64,000 nucleotides of DNA from an uncultured bacterium (GCA_905214865.1 CAJMNO010000001.1:1-64000), one strand, 5' to 3'. Shown: positions 26,894 to 35,462, counted from the first letter of the stretch. Notes: generated from the sequence alone by a model not told the origin. A program made the numbers and translations.

Positions 26894-27628
26894 TTAAAGC
26901 GGTTTATGCTTAGCCGCTCCAATTGCTCGAGGCAAGTGAATCTTCGGTTGAGAGACTTTCTTAAAGCAAAGAATTTCACGAGAACCAAGACTATTGGGTA
27001 GTTCCAACTGCTGAGTCTTTAAAAGCTCAAACCCAAGGGTTGGAGCAACGCTAAGTGCATGTGACTTTTCCTCGTCCTGAAGTTTACCCTTGGAAGCGAC
27101 GAGAATCCCCTTATGGCAGAGGAGCGGTGAGGCGTATTCAAGCAAAACAGAAAGCTTGTCCATGGCACGGGCAGTCACAACATCATATGACTTCCCCTTT
27201 GTCTTTGCTATCGATTCGACACGATCGCAAATGACATTGACTCGACCTGCCAGTCCAAGCTCGTCAATAAACTCGGAGACAGCCTGACACTTCTTACCCA
27301 CTGAGTCAGCAAGATCACACCTTGCACAGCTGAAAAGGATGGCGAGTGGGATACCCGGATACCCTGCCCCAGTACCCATATCAAGCAGTCGGAAGGAGTC
27401 ACCGAATCCCCAAGGCATCACGGTGGAAAAGAGAACCGAATCGATGATGTGAAGAACAAGGGCTTCGTTAGGTTGAGTAATGCGGGTGAGGTTGATGTAC
27501 TCGTTCTTCTGAAGAACTAGCGAAAGGTGTCGAATCAACATCCTTGCCTGTTCTTCCGAGAGGTCAACGCCATATCCTTGCGCATATTCGATAAGCGTAG
27601 GGGAGAGGGAGTCCAGGCTTTGCTGCAT
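26894..27628 (-). CDS. rsmG: 16S rRNA (guanine527-N7)-methyltransferase
   Basis: GidB/RsmG methyltransferase modifying G527 of 16S rRNA; its loss gives low-level streptomycin resistance in other bacteria. The SAM motif LLDMGTGAGYPGIPLAI is intact, and NLTRITQPNEALVLHIIDS and VVTARAMDKL are typical of the family. The start at 27628 (MQQSLDSL, 244 residues) is chosen because AAAGGA is 6 nt upstream; the preceding Met has zero spacing. It lies after a strong terminator that separates it from jag, so it probably begins the rsmG-parA-parB unit. Confidence 0.93.
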   Translation of the reverse strand: MQQSLDSLSPTLIEYAQGYGVDLSEEQARMLIRHLSLVLQKNEYINLTRITQPNEALVLHIIDSVLFSTVMPWGFGDSFRLLDMGTGAGYPGIPLAILFSCARCDLADSVGKKCQAVSEFIDELGLAGRVNVICDRVESIAKTKGKSYDVVTARAMDKLSVLLEYASPLLCHKGILVASKGKLQDEEKSHALSVAPTLGFELLKTQQLELPNSLGSREILCFKKVSQPKIHLPRAIGAAKHKPL

Positions 27629-27671
27629 GGTCATTCCTTTGGACAAAAACCTTTGAATAGAAAGAGTTTGA

Positions 27672-27702
27672 CAAAAAGGGGAGAGGCCTTGAGCCTCTCC
27701 CC
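27672..27702 (-). terminator. Terminator of the rpmH-jag cluster
   Basis: Minus-strand 10-bp perfect stem GGGGAGAGGC/GCCTCTCCCC with a 5-nt loop, followed by TTTTTG. It lies between jag and rsmG. Confidence 0.95.
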
Positions 27703-27729
27703 TCACAAGATACCATGTATCGTTCAGTC

Positions 27730-28302
27730 TTACCTCACGGAGGTCACCACGACACGCCTCTCTGGCTCTGACCCCTCAGAGTGAGTCGTGACCTCCGCAT
27801 CATCCACAAGTGCAAGGTGAATGATACGCCTCTCGTAGGCATTCATAGGAGGAAGTGCGACACGCCCCTGCTTCTTCGCACGGCTTGCGGCGGAGAGGGC
27901 AAGGCTTTGCAGCTTCTGCTTGCGACGGCCCTTGTACCCCTCAATGTCAACGACGATGGGGTAGTGGAACTTGAGACGGTTACTCATAAATGAAGTAACT
28001 ATCATCTGGAGCGCGTCAAGCGTGCGTCCGTGCCTCCCAATAAGGACCGCCAGGTCGCCACCGTTGACATCGAGAATGAGCTCCCCGTCATCGCCATCGT
28101 ACTCATCGATGGAGACGCCGTTCTCCCCAAAGTAGGAGAGTATGGCCTTGAGGTAGTCAACGGCCGCGTCTGCGATCTTGTCGACCTCTTCGTCAGAGAG
28201 CTCCTGGCCCGCCTCAAAGTGCTCGCGGACGGAAGCAAAGTCGTCCTGCGCCTGGGAAGCCTCGTCCGTCTCTGCCGTCGAGACGACCTTCTCGTCCTCC
28301 AT
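27730..28302 (-). CDS. jag: Jag/KhpB-type RNA-binding protein (KH and R3H)
   Basis: RNA-binding protein encoded next to YidC in most Gram-positive bacteria. The first roughly 40 residues are acidic and low-complexity. A Jag-N-like helix region (LSDEEVDKIADAAVDYLKAIL) precedes a KH domain with the GxxG loop as LIGRHGRTLDALQ, then a C-terminal R3H domain with MNAYERRIIHLAL. The ATG at 28302 follows GGAGG by 5 nt (190 residues). It is the last gene before the terminator. Confidence 0.92.
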   Translation of the reverse strand: MEDEKVVSTAETDEASQAQDDFASVREHFEAGQELSDEEVDKIADAAVDYLKAILSYFGENGVSIDEYDGDDGELILDVNGGDLAVLIGRHGRTLDALQMIVTSFMSNRLKFHYPIVVDIEGYKGRRKQKLQSLALSAASRAKKQGRVALPPMNAYERRIIHLALVDDAEVTTHSEGSEPERRVVVTSVR

Positions 28303-28359
28303 GTGAACCTCCAAAGGGAACAGATGCCGGGAATGTGAAAACCGAACGCGACGCCGGGC

Positions 28360-29118
28360 CTAGTGCTTCTTCTTGGGACGCGGCTTGTGCTCCTTGCGAA
28401 CCACGTCGATCTTTACCGGCTGATTCTTGATCTTCTCTTCGGTCTCCGCCTTCACCTTGTCCATCACCCTCTGCGTGACGACCTTCTGCTGAATGGTCTG
28501 CCACAGGGCGGAGGTCACGTAGTACAGAAGGACCGCTCCGGGGCAGGTCCATCCAAACCAGAGCATCATGATTGACATGACAACGCCCATGATTAGCGTC
28601 TGCTGCCTCTGGTCCTCCGTGGTGTTCTGGAGGTTCATGACCATGGGGATGAATGTCATGACGCCAAACGCGATGTCAAAGAGGATGTAGACGAGGGCAC
28701 CGGAGAAGCCGCCCGCCGCCCAGGCACCAGCCGCGCTCTGGGAGAGCGACGGCATGATGTTGAGGAAGTGGGCGGTCTCGGGAACCTTCTTCATGACCGC
28801 GAACAGCGCAAAGAAGACTGGCATCTGGATGAGGAGGGGGAGGCAGCCGCCAAGCGGGTTGAACTTGTTCTCGGCGTAGAACTTGCGCATCTCGTCCGCC
28901 TGGCGCTCGGGATCGTTGGCGTAGCGCTGCTGGATCTCCATGAGCTGCGGCTGCAGCGCCTGCATGCGGGCGCTCGACTGCGTCGACCTCGTCTGAAGGG
29001 GCATGACGATGAGTCGCATGATGAAGGTGATGACGATGACGGCAAGACCCCAGTCACCCGTAAGGGCGGCGAGCTGGGCCAGGATGCCGGTCAGGAAGTT
29101 AATAAACCAATCCCACAT
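28360..29118 (-). CDS. yidC: YidC/Oxa1-family membrane protein insertase
   Basis: Short Gram-positive-type YidC (252 residues) that inserts and folds membrane proteins alone or with SecYEG. Predicted segments include ILAQLAALTGDWGLAVIVITFIMR with the conserved functional arginine in FIMRLIVMPLQ, a charged cytoplasmic hairpin, CLPLLIQMPVFFALF, and two C-terminal helices. The tail is lysine-rich (PRPKKKH), as in ribosome-binding YidC forms. There is no obvious lipobox at the N-terminus. Co-transcribed with yidD and jag. Confidence 0.95.
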   Translation of the reverse strand: MWDWFINFLTGILAQLAALTGDWGLAVIVITFIMRLIVMPLQTRSTQSSARMQALQPQLMEIQQRYANDPERQADEMRKFYAENKFNPLGGCLPLLIQMPVFFALFAVMKKVPETAHFLNIMPSLSQSAAGAWAAGGFSGALVYILFDIAFGVMTFIPMVMNLQNTTEDQRQQTLIMGVVMSIMMLWFGWTCPGAVLLYYVTSALWQTIQQKVVTQRVMDKVKAETEEKIKNQPVKIDVVRKEHKPRPKKKH

Positions 29119-29139
29119 GGTTCCTCCGGGCTGTTTCTG

Positions 29140-29379
29140 CTAGGGAACGGGGTCATAGCCGCCCTTGTGAAAGGGGTTGCAGCGAAGCAACCTCTTGAGG
29201 GCGAGCCAGCACCCCCTTGCGGCGCCATACTTCTGTATGGCCTGCAGCGCATATTCGGAACAGGTGGGGGAGTAGATGCACGAGGGAGGGGTGAGGGGAG
29301 AGATGAACCGGCGATAAAACCGAACGAGGGCGAGACACACCCTCTGTGGGAGTGATTCCCGCCCACGCTCATCGCTCAT
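29140..29379 (-). CDS. yidD: Membrane protein insertion efficiency factor YidD
   Basis: 79-residue membrane-associated protein with the family signature YRRFISPLTPPSCIYSPTCSEYALQAI and the later LLRCNPFHKGGYDPVP. It overlaps the end of rnpA by 11 nt and precedes yidC, the standard order. Confidence 0.95.
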   Translation of the reverse strand: MSDERGRESLPQRVCLALVRFYRRFISPLTPPSCIYSPTCSEYALQAIQKYGAARGCWLALKRLLRCNPFHKGGYDPVP

Positions 29380-29701
29380 TTCTCACCCCAGACCGCGCAA
29401 GGAGGGCGGACAGCGCATCGCCAACCTGGCTCGGGGAGCTCTCATGAGTTTGCCTGGTCGCAAAGAGTATGACGTCGTAGCCCGGAACGGGAAGCCCGCA
29501 CGAGCGCGCCGCCTCTCTGAGGACCCTCTTGCACCTGTTTCTGTACACCGCATTGCCCAGCCTCTTAGGTGCAACAAAGGCGACTCTGCCCAAGTCGCCT
29601 TCATCACCCTTGAGAGCTGTGACGCGGACGAGCCTGTGACTGGCCCGCTTTCCGCTGGAGAAGACCCTCTCAAACTCCGCTTTGGATTTGATGGTCTTCA
29701 T
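29369..29701 (-). CDS. rnpA: Ribonuclease P protein component
   Basis: Basic 110-residue subunit that helps RNase P RNA bind pre-tRNA. The RNR signature is seen in GNAVYRNRCKRVLREA, and the N-terminal FERVFSSGKRASH fits the family. It lies 6 nt after rpmH and overlaps yidD. Confidence 0.95.
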   Translation of the reverse strand: MKTIKSKAEFERVFSSGKRASHRLVRVTALKGDEGDLGRVAFVAPKRLGNAVYRNRCKRVLREAARSCGLPVPGYDVILFATRQTHESSPSQVGDALSALLARSGVRNER

Positions 29702-29707
29702 GGGGTC

Positions 29708-29842
29708 CTAGACGGTAAGACGCTTGCGACCCTTGGCACGGCGGCGGGCAAGGACGGCGCGGCCGTTCCTGGTTGCCATGCGGGCGCGGAAGCCGTGGGT
29801 CTTTGCGCGCTTCCTCTTGTTGGGCTGATACGTGCGCTTCAT
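29708..29842 (-). CDS. rpmH: Ribosomal protein bL34
   Basis: 44-residue, highly basic ribosomal protein beginning MKRTYQPNKRKRAKTHGFRA and ending RRRAKGRKRLTV, which matches bL34. GGAGGA precedes the ATG. First gene of the rpmH-rnpA-yidD-yidC-jag cluster. Confidence 0.98.
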   Translation of the reverse strand: MKRTYQPNKRKRAKTHGFRARMATRNGRAVLARRRAKGRKRLTV

Positions 29843-29893
29843 GACGAAATCCTCCTGGATGTAAACGTAGAACCTATAGCGTCAAGCCCCAAG

Positions 29894-29923
29894 ATTGTAG
29901 GGGTGGGAAGCCTCAAATGTCAA
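29894..29923 (-). promoter_or_regulatory. rpmH promoter
   Basis: On the minus strand TTGACA (29918-29923) and TACAAT (29894-29899) are separated by 18 nt and point to rpmH, with about 50 nt of leader before its ATG. Confidence 0.8.
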
Positions 29924-30257
29924 TTTTTTCCATGGTCCAGAGCATAATTCACCCTTTGAACGCTTTTGCTGGGGAGCGCGCTCGGCGGGAGGCCGATGCG
30001 CGAGAGGGGTCCCCAAGGGTGCACATTCACATTTCATGCGGAATGGAAAGCATGAATGAAAACCTGTAAGATTACATTCCAACTGGGAAAACACAGGCGA
30101 TTCTGACCGTTTTCTTTCGTCATATTCGTACGCGGTACCCCCAGTTATCAACATTTGTTCATCGTATGTTGAAAACTTTCTTTCGTAGTTTCATTCAGAA
30201 CGGAAGTTTTCATCCACTGATGAACATCGGTCGAAAACCCAAGGGGGAGCACAGACG
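29924..30257. other. Non-coding region with DnaA-box-like sites, left of dnaA
   Basis: No gene on either strand. Two DnaA-box-like 9-mers face each other: TTATCAACA at 30145-30153 on the plus strand and TTTTCAACA at 30167-30175 on the minus strand. The surrounding 30040-30240 is clearly AT-richer than the genes. It could be a second part of the origin or a regulatory region for the gene starting at 30258. AAGGGGGAG before that gene is its ribosome site. Confidence 0.55.
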
Positions 30258-31370
30258 ATGCAGGAGTCGTTCTATCCGTTCGTCGACAATCAGGGCGGCG
30301 AGCCGACACAGAACGAGGGTGGGGACAGCGCGCTCGAGGTCAGGTATCCCGCCCGCATCGCCGTCTACGACGATGCCGCCGCCGCACCCCGCGTCGTCGT
30401 CATCCAGCCCCAGGACGTTCGCTCCTACCTGGAGGAGATAACCGCCACCGTGGTCAGGCTCGCAAAGGAGCAGGGCGGCTCCATCCCCTTCATGGTGATA
30501 AGGGAGGTCGTCGAGAACTTCATCCACGCCTACTTCATCCAACCGACCATCTCGATCCTCGACGGGGGAGACACCATCCGCTTCTCGGACAAGGGCCCCG
30601 GCATCAGGGAGAAGGCACGCGCACTGGAGTACGGCACGTCCTCTGCCACCGAGGAGATGCGCAAGTACATTCGCGGGGTCGGCTCGGGCCTGCCCTACGC
30701 CCAGCAGTACATGGAGGACAAGGGCGGTTCCCTCACCATCGAGGACAACATCTCGGGCGGCACCATTGTGACCATATCCACCAGGTCGGGACAGGAGACC
30801 CGAGGGGGAGAGGGACCGGTCGCGCAGCCGTGGCCGGCCCAGCCGTCTGGCCAGCAGTGGCCGGGAATGGCGAGCGCGCAGTCCTACGCTGCGCAGACCC
30901 CCTGGCAGCAGCCACCTGCCACGCCCTACCCCCCGGTCGGCTACCCGCAGCCGGGCTACCAGGCGCAGGCACCGTGGACCCAACAGCCCGCGGCGTATGG
31001 GCAGGGCTGGCAGCAGCAGGTGCAGCCGGCATACCAGATGCCTTACCAGGGGCAGGCGGCACCCGCGCAGCCCTACCAGCAGCAGGGCGCGCAGGGCACG
31101 ATGCGGGCACCAGTTCGGCAGGCTGCCCAGATTGATGCTCCGCAGGTGCCGACCGTGGCGCTCACAGGCCGCGGTTGGCAGGTGCTCTCGTACCTCAGGG
31201 ACCACGACTCCGTCGGGCCAACCGACCTCGCGAGGAGCCTCGGGGGCTCGCAGCCAACCTGGTCGCGCGAGCTACAGACGCTGGAACAGGACGGCCTTCT
31301 CATCAAGCGCAGGGGCGAGCAGAAGAGGTGCCTCACCGAGCTCGGCAAGGCATACCTCGCCAGAATCTAG
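30258..31370 (+). CDS. GHKL ATPase fused to a winged helix by a Pro/Gln-rich linker
   Basis: 370 residues. Residues about 50-178 carry histidine-kinase-like ATP-binding boxes: REVVENFIHAYF (Glu83, Asn87), FSDKGPGI (Asp111), and GVGSGLPYAQQYMEDKGG. No phosphoacceptor His domain, receiver or membrane helix is present. Residues about 188-290 are a Pro/Gln/Tyr/Ala-rich linker. Residues about 298-368 look like a MarR-type winged helix (SYLRDHDSVGPTDLARSLGGSQPTWSRELQTLEQDGLLIKRR). The fusion suggests an ATP-binding DNA-binding regulator, perhaps acting like SpoIIAB-type kinases, but no function is known to me. It is the plus-strand gene directly before dnaA, between two groups of DnaA-box-like sites. 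Confidence 0.8.
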   Translation: MQESFYPFVDNQGGEPTQNEGGDSALEVRYPARIAVYDDAAAAPRVVVIQPQDVRSYLEEITATVVRLAKEQGGSIPFMVIREVVENFIHAYFIQPTISILDGGDTIRFSDKGPGIREKARALEYGTSSATEEMRKYIRGVGSGLPYAQQYMEDKGGSLTIEDNISGGTIVTISTRSGQETRGGEGPVAQPWPAQPSGQQWPGMASAQSYAAQTPWQQPPATPYPPVGYPQPGYQAQAPWTQQPAAYGQGWQQQVQPAYQMPYQGQAAPAQPYQQQGAQGTMRAPVRQAAQIDAPQVPTVALTGRGWQVLSYLRDHDSVGPTDLARSLGGSQPTWSRELQTLEQDGLLIKRRGEQKRCLTELGKAYLARI

Positions 31371-31434
31371 CCAGAACAGGCGACTTCGCCAGCCATGGGC
31401 ACCGGCATCCTCCCCCGTAGGTGAGTTTTCATCA

Positions 31435-31466
31435 TATAATGTCAGGGACTTTTCGACATTTCAACG
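31435..31466 (+). promoter_or_regulatory. Probable dnaA promoter with DnaA-box-like sites
   Basis: TATAAT at 31435-31440 lies about 45 nt before the dnaA ATG. Two overlapping DnaA-box-like 9-mers follow, TTTTCGACA (31450-31458) and ATTTCAACG (31458-31466), which would suit self-repression. No good -35 is seen. Confidence 0.6.
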
Positions 31467-31484
31467 CCAAGACACGGGTGACCA

Positions 31485-33008
31485 ATGGACCCAAGCCAGG
31501 AATCAGACGCCTCCCTCCTGTGGAACGACACGCTGGGGCTACTTCGCCAGGGCGGGATGCCCCCTGCAACGCTCACCATGCTCGAGAGCTGCCGACCCAT
31601 CTCGTTCGACGGGTCGAGCCTTCACGTGGGCACGGCCCTCTCGTTTGTCCAGCGGCGGGTATCGCAGCAGGCAAAGACCATAGAGGGCTGCCTCGAGCAG
31701 GCGGCGTTCCAGCCGGTCGCCCTGGTGGTGGACCTCGTCCAGGACACGGACACCACCCCGGTCGAGACGGGGGCGCGCATATCCAGCGAGGAGGCCGAGA
31801 GGATCCGGGAGGACGAGGCGGAGCGACCCCGGGAGCGCGAGGTGCAACCAAGGTCGGTCGTCTCGACACCCGCGAGCAGGAGAGATGACGAGGATGCCCC
31901 CGGCTTTGACAACGACCCCGAGATTGCAGACTCAAAGCTCACCTTCGACCGCTTCGTGGCAGGCGAAGAGAACATGCTCGCCTACGAGGCGGCAAAACAG
32001 GTCGCGAACGGCGAGAACAGCCGCTTCAACCCCCTGTTCATCTATGGCAAGAGCGGCCTCGGCAAGACCCACCTGCTCAGGGCCATCCAAAACTACATCA
32101 TCAGCAACGACCCCTCGAGGCTCTGCGTCTACCGAACGGCGGCAGAGTTCATCGAGGAGTACCGCATAGCCTGGAACGACCCGCAGCTCAGCGCGAGGAG
32201 CGCCCTCTCCCGGCGCTACCAGAACGTGGACGTGCTGATCATCGACGACATCCAGAACATGCGCACCGCAGCGGGCAGCATCCGCTTCTTCTTCGAGACG
32301 TTCAACGCCCTGATGGACCACGGCAAGCAGATCGTGTGCGCCGCGGACCGCTCGCCCTCGCAGCTTGGGATGGGGGACAGCAAGTTCGACGAGCGCGAGA
32401 CCAGCCGCATGGACTCGGGGGTCACCGTGAGCGTGCAGGTGCCCGACTACGAGCTCAAGCTCAACCTCATCAACGCCTTCTACGACCGCATGAGGCAGGA
32501 CGCCGAGCGCGAGCACGTGCCCAACATCTGCGGAACGATCTCGCTCGAGAACAGAAAGCTCATGGCCGAGCGCGCCGGGACCAACATCAGGGTGATAGAG
32601 GGCTTCGTCCACACCTGCCTGATCAACGCCTACCGCAAGGAGCAGAAGGGCGAGTCCCTCACGCGCGAGGACATCATCAAGTACGCCGACGCCAAGTGGC
32701 CCACGGGCCAGAGGGTCATCACCGTGGAGCAGATCCAGAAGGCGGTGGAGAAGTTCTACGACGTGTCCCACACCGACCTCGTCGGCTCAAAGCGCAACAA
32801 GGAGCTCATGGAGCCACGGCACGTCGCCATCTGGCTCACGAGGGAGCTCACCGACAACACGCTGGCGGACATAGGCAAGCACTTTGGCGGGCGCAGCCAC
32901 GCCACGGTGAAGCACAGCATCGCGTGGGTCGACAAGAGCAAGAAGGAGGACAGGATCTTCCAGGACCGCGTCCAGACCCTGCACGACAGCATCACGGACG
33001 CCGGGTAG
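31485..33008 (+). CDS. dnaA: Chromosomal replication initiator DnaA
   Basis: 507 residues. A short domain I is followed by an acidic linker (about 85-145). The AAA+ domain III has FIYGKSGLGKTHLL (Walker A, about 185-197) and VDVLIIDDIQNM (Walker B, about 252). Domain IV carries the DnaA-box-binding signature ADIGKHFGGRSHATVKHSI. All key residues are intact. The ATG lies within a short leader holding DnaA-box-like sites. dnaN follows after the probable oriC. Confidence 0.98.
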   Translation: MDPSQESDASLLWNDTLGLLRQGGMPPATLTMLESCRPISFDGSSLHVGTALSFVQRRVSQQAKTIEGCLEQAAFQPVALVVDLVQDTDTTPVETGARISSEEAERIREDEAERPREREVQPRSVVSTPASRRDDEDAPGFDNDPEIADSKLTFDRFVAGEENMLAYEAAKQVANGENSRFNPLFIYGKSGLGKTHLLRAIQNYIISNDPSRLCVYRTAAEFIEEYRIAWNDPQLSARSALSRRYQNVDVLIIDDIQNMRTAAGSIRFFFETFNALMDHGKQIVCAADRSPSQLGMGDSKFDERETSRMDSGVTVSVQVPDYELKLNLINAFYDRMRQDAEREHVPNICGTISLENRKLMAERAGTNIRVIEGFVHTCLINAYRKEQKGESLTREDIIKYADAKWPTGQRVITVEQIQKAVEKFYDVSHTDLVGSKRNKELMEPRHVAIWLTRELTDNTLADIGKHFGGRSHATVKHSIAWVDKSKKEDRIFQDRVQTLHDSITDAG

Positions 33009-33264
33009 GGCGCTGTCGACCGAGCGGTGCAAACCATGTAGAAAAGCGTTGATAAGTGGGTGGGTGATGGTGAAAGAGTTTTCTACAAGATTCCGCGTTG
33101 TCGGAAGCGTTGACGCGAAGGACAGGGACTCGGGGTCGCGACGATATCACCTACCTGCGCCGACGTAGCATTGTCAACATTTCAACACCGACTATTACTA
33201 CTAATATCTCTTTATCTATATATAAGTACTAATACTCTTAGCCACGCTCCTCGAAGGGACCACC
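33009..33264. other. Probable replication origin (oriC)
   Basis: Gene-free gap between dnaA and dnaN. DnaA-box-like 9-mers: TTTTCTACA on the minus strand at 33037-33045, TTATCAACG on the minus strand at 33047-33055, TTTTCTACA on the plus strand at 33079-33087, TTGTCAACA at 33171-33179 and ATTTCAACA at 33179-33187. Directly after the last pair comes ACTATTACTACTAATA (33191-33206), the same pattern as the DnaA-trio of Bacillus subtilis, then an AT-rich stretch to 33239 that would unwind easily. The genes on both sides point away from this part of the chromosome. Confidence 0.85.
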
Positions 33265-34368
33265 ATGAAGTTCTCCGTTAGCCAATCCTCGCTCGCACAG
33301 GCACTCTCCGTCGTGGCAAAGGGCATGGCGACCAACTCCACCCTCCCCATCCTCTCCGGCATCTACATCAAGGCCGAGGACGGGGTCCTGGAGTTCCAGA
33401 CCACCAACCTCAACATCTCGATCCGTCACAAGATCCAGGCGAACGTCGAGGAGGGCGGCACCACGGTCGTCTCGGGCAAGATCCTCTCCAACATCGTCAA
33501 GACGCTCCCTGATGCCTCGGTCACGTTCGAGGGGTCGGGGCATGTGATGTCCATCTCCTGCGACAAGAGCAGCTTCCGGCTCAACACCCTGGAGCCCTCC
33601 GACTTTCCGGAGTTCCCCGAGTTCGCCCTCTCGCGCGCAATCGAGCTGCCGAGCGCGCTCCTCTCCGAGATGGTCGACAAGGTGTACAAGGTGACCTCCA
33701 AGGACACGTCCCGTCCGATCCTCCAAGGCATCCTCCTGTCCGTGGAGGAGAACACCATCCGCCTCGTCGCGACCGACTCCTACCGCCTGGCGGTGTGCGA
33801 CTCCAACGCCGAGACCTCGTCGTCTGACGAGGCGTTCGTGACCATCGTTCCCGGCACCACCTTCCACGACGTGCTGGGCCTCCCGTCCATGACCGAGACG
33901 GTCCTCATCGGTACCACCGACAGCCAGGTCGTGTTCGTGTTTGGGAACACCACCTACATCTCGAGGAAGATCGACGGCACCTTCCCCAACTACCGCCAGC
34001 TCCTTCCCCCAAGCTGCTCGACCTCCGTCAAGATCGACGTCGAGCAGTTCGCGGCGGCGCTGCGCCGAGTCTCGGTCATTGCCCTCGCCAACCCCTCGGT
34101 GCGCTTTGACGTCGATGCGGACGGCAGCGTCATGAAGCTCTCCGCCAGCTCTCCCGACCAGGGCGAGTCGACCGAGCTCCTGCCCGTCGAGGTCGAGGGC
34201 GAGAGCATGTCCATCGCCCTCAACTACCACTACGTGTTCGACTGCGTCAATGCGGCGGGGAGCGAGAAGGAGGTCACGCTGGAGCTGCAGAGCACCATGC
34301 AGCCGGCGATCTTCAAGTCCTACGCACAGATCAACTACCTCTATCTGCTCATGCCCGTGAGGATGTAG
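33265..34368 (+). CDS. dnaN: DNA polymerase III sliding clamp (beta subunit)
   Basis: 367-residue ring subunit that tethers the replicative polymerase. It begins MKFSVSQSSLAQALSVVAKG and ends YAQINYLYLLMPVRM, the usual clamp C-terminus. The three-domain length is normal. It follows the candidate oriC and precedes recF by 5 nt. Confidence 0.98.
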   Translation: MKFSVSQSSLAQALSVVAKGMATNSTLPILSGIYIKAEDGVLEFQTTNLNISIRHKIQANVEEGGTTVVSGKILSNIVKTLPDASVTFEGSGHVMSISCDKSSFRLNTLEPSDFPEFPEFALSRAIELPSALLSEMVDKVYKVTSKDTSRPILQGILLSVEENTIRLVATDSYRLAVCDSNAETSSSDEAFVTIVPGTTFHDVLGLPSMTETVLIGTTDSQVVFVFGNTTYISRKIDGTFPNYRQLLPPSCSTSVKIDVEQFAAALRRVSVIALANPSVRFDVDADGSVMKLSASSPDQGESTELLPVEVEGESMSIALNYHYVFDCVNAAGSEKEVTLELQSTMQPAIFKSYAQINYLYLLMPVRM

Positions 34369-34373
34369 GCACC

Positions 34374-35462
34374 TTGGGACTCGTCGTCACCAGTCTGGGG
34401 CTCAGGAACTGGCGAAACTTCTCCGAGAGGCACCTCGACCTCTCCCCAACGATGACCGTGCTGTGCGGGAGCAATGCCGTGGGCAAGACCAACACGGTCG
34501 AGGCCCTGCAGATGCTCACCGCCGGGACGTCGTTCCGCAAGCCCAAGCCCAGCCAGCTCGTCCGCGAGGACTGCACCTCGGCGAGGATATCCGCGCGCAT
34601 GGAGGGCGACGGACGCGTGGTGGACGTCGCCTGCGTGGTGGAGCCTGGAAAGCGCCGGTTCGAGCGCAACGGCAAGCGCTGCCACGCCTCGGACATGCCG
34701 CAGACGCTCATGTCGGTGCTCTTCAACCCCGACGACCTGAGCTTCGTCAAGCGCGGCGCCTCGTACCGCCGCGAGGAGCTCGATGGCTTCGGCCGGCAGG
34801 CGAACCGCGGGTACGCAAAGCTCCTCTCGGCATACGCACGCGCGGTCGAGCAGCGCAACAGGCTGCTGAAGGACGACCATCCCGACCTCTCGCTGCTGGA
34901 TGCCTGGGACGCCTCGGTCGCGTTGGGAGGGGCCACGCTCCTCTCGGCGAGGGTCAGGCTCTTCGAGCGCCTGCGCGGGCACATCTCCGCCATCTACGGG
35001 CAGATCTCCGACGGCGAGCGCCTGGAGTGCTCCTACCAGTGCTCCCTGGGCCCAGACGTCCTCGGGCTCTCCCGCGACCAGATCGCCGACGTCTTCCTGT
35101 CCCGCCTCGGCGAGCTCAGGGGAGAGGAGCTCCGCCGCCGCCAGACGCTCGTGGGCCCGCAGCGCGATGACCTCGCCTTCTCCATCGACGGCCGCGACGC
35201 GCGGGCGTTTGGGTCACAGGGGCAGCAGAGGTCCATCGTCCTCGCCTGGAAGATGGCCGAGGTCGAGTTGGCCCGCGAGGTGGTGGGGGAGCAGCCCCTC
35301 CTCCTCCTAGACGATGTGATGAGCGAGCTCGACGCCCATCGGCGCGCGAGCATGACGCGCTTCGTGCAATCGGGGATCCAGACGGTGGTCACGACGACCA
35401 ACCTGGGGTACTTCCCCGACGACCTCCTCGAGGGCGCCAAGGTGGTGGAGATCGGTGGGTAG
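34374..35462 (+). CDS. recF: DNA replication and repair protein RecF
   Basis: ABC-type ATPase that helps load RecA at single-strand gaps. Walker A is GSNAVGKTNTVEAL, the signature region is FGSQGQQRSIVLAWKMAE, and Walker B is LLLLDDVMSELD. The start is a TTG 5 nt after dnaN, giving MGLVVTSLGLRNWRNF, which fits the family N-terminus. 362 residues. Confidence 0.96.
   Translation: MGLVVTSLGLRNWRNFSERHLDLSPTMTVLCGSNAVGKTNTVEALQMLTAGTSFRKPKPSQLVREDCTSARISARMEGDGRVVDVACVVEPGKRRFERNGKRCHASDMPQTLMSVLFNPDDLSFVKRGASYRREELDGFGRQANRGYAKLLSAYARAVEQRNRLLKDDHPDLSLLDAWDASVALGGATLLSARVRLFERLRGHISAIYGQISDGERLECSYQCSLGPDVLGLSRDQIADVFLSRLGELRGEELRRRQTLVGPQRDDLAFSIDGRDARAFGSQGQQRSIVLAWKMAEVELAREVVGEQPLLLLDDVMSELDAHRRASMTRFVQSGIQTVVTTTNLGYFPDDLLEGAKVVEIGG

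Noticed and set aside
26747..27001. 84-codon plus-strand frame across the parS sites
   Set aside because: It reads through the parS palindromes and the end of rsmG and has no ribosome site or motif.
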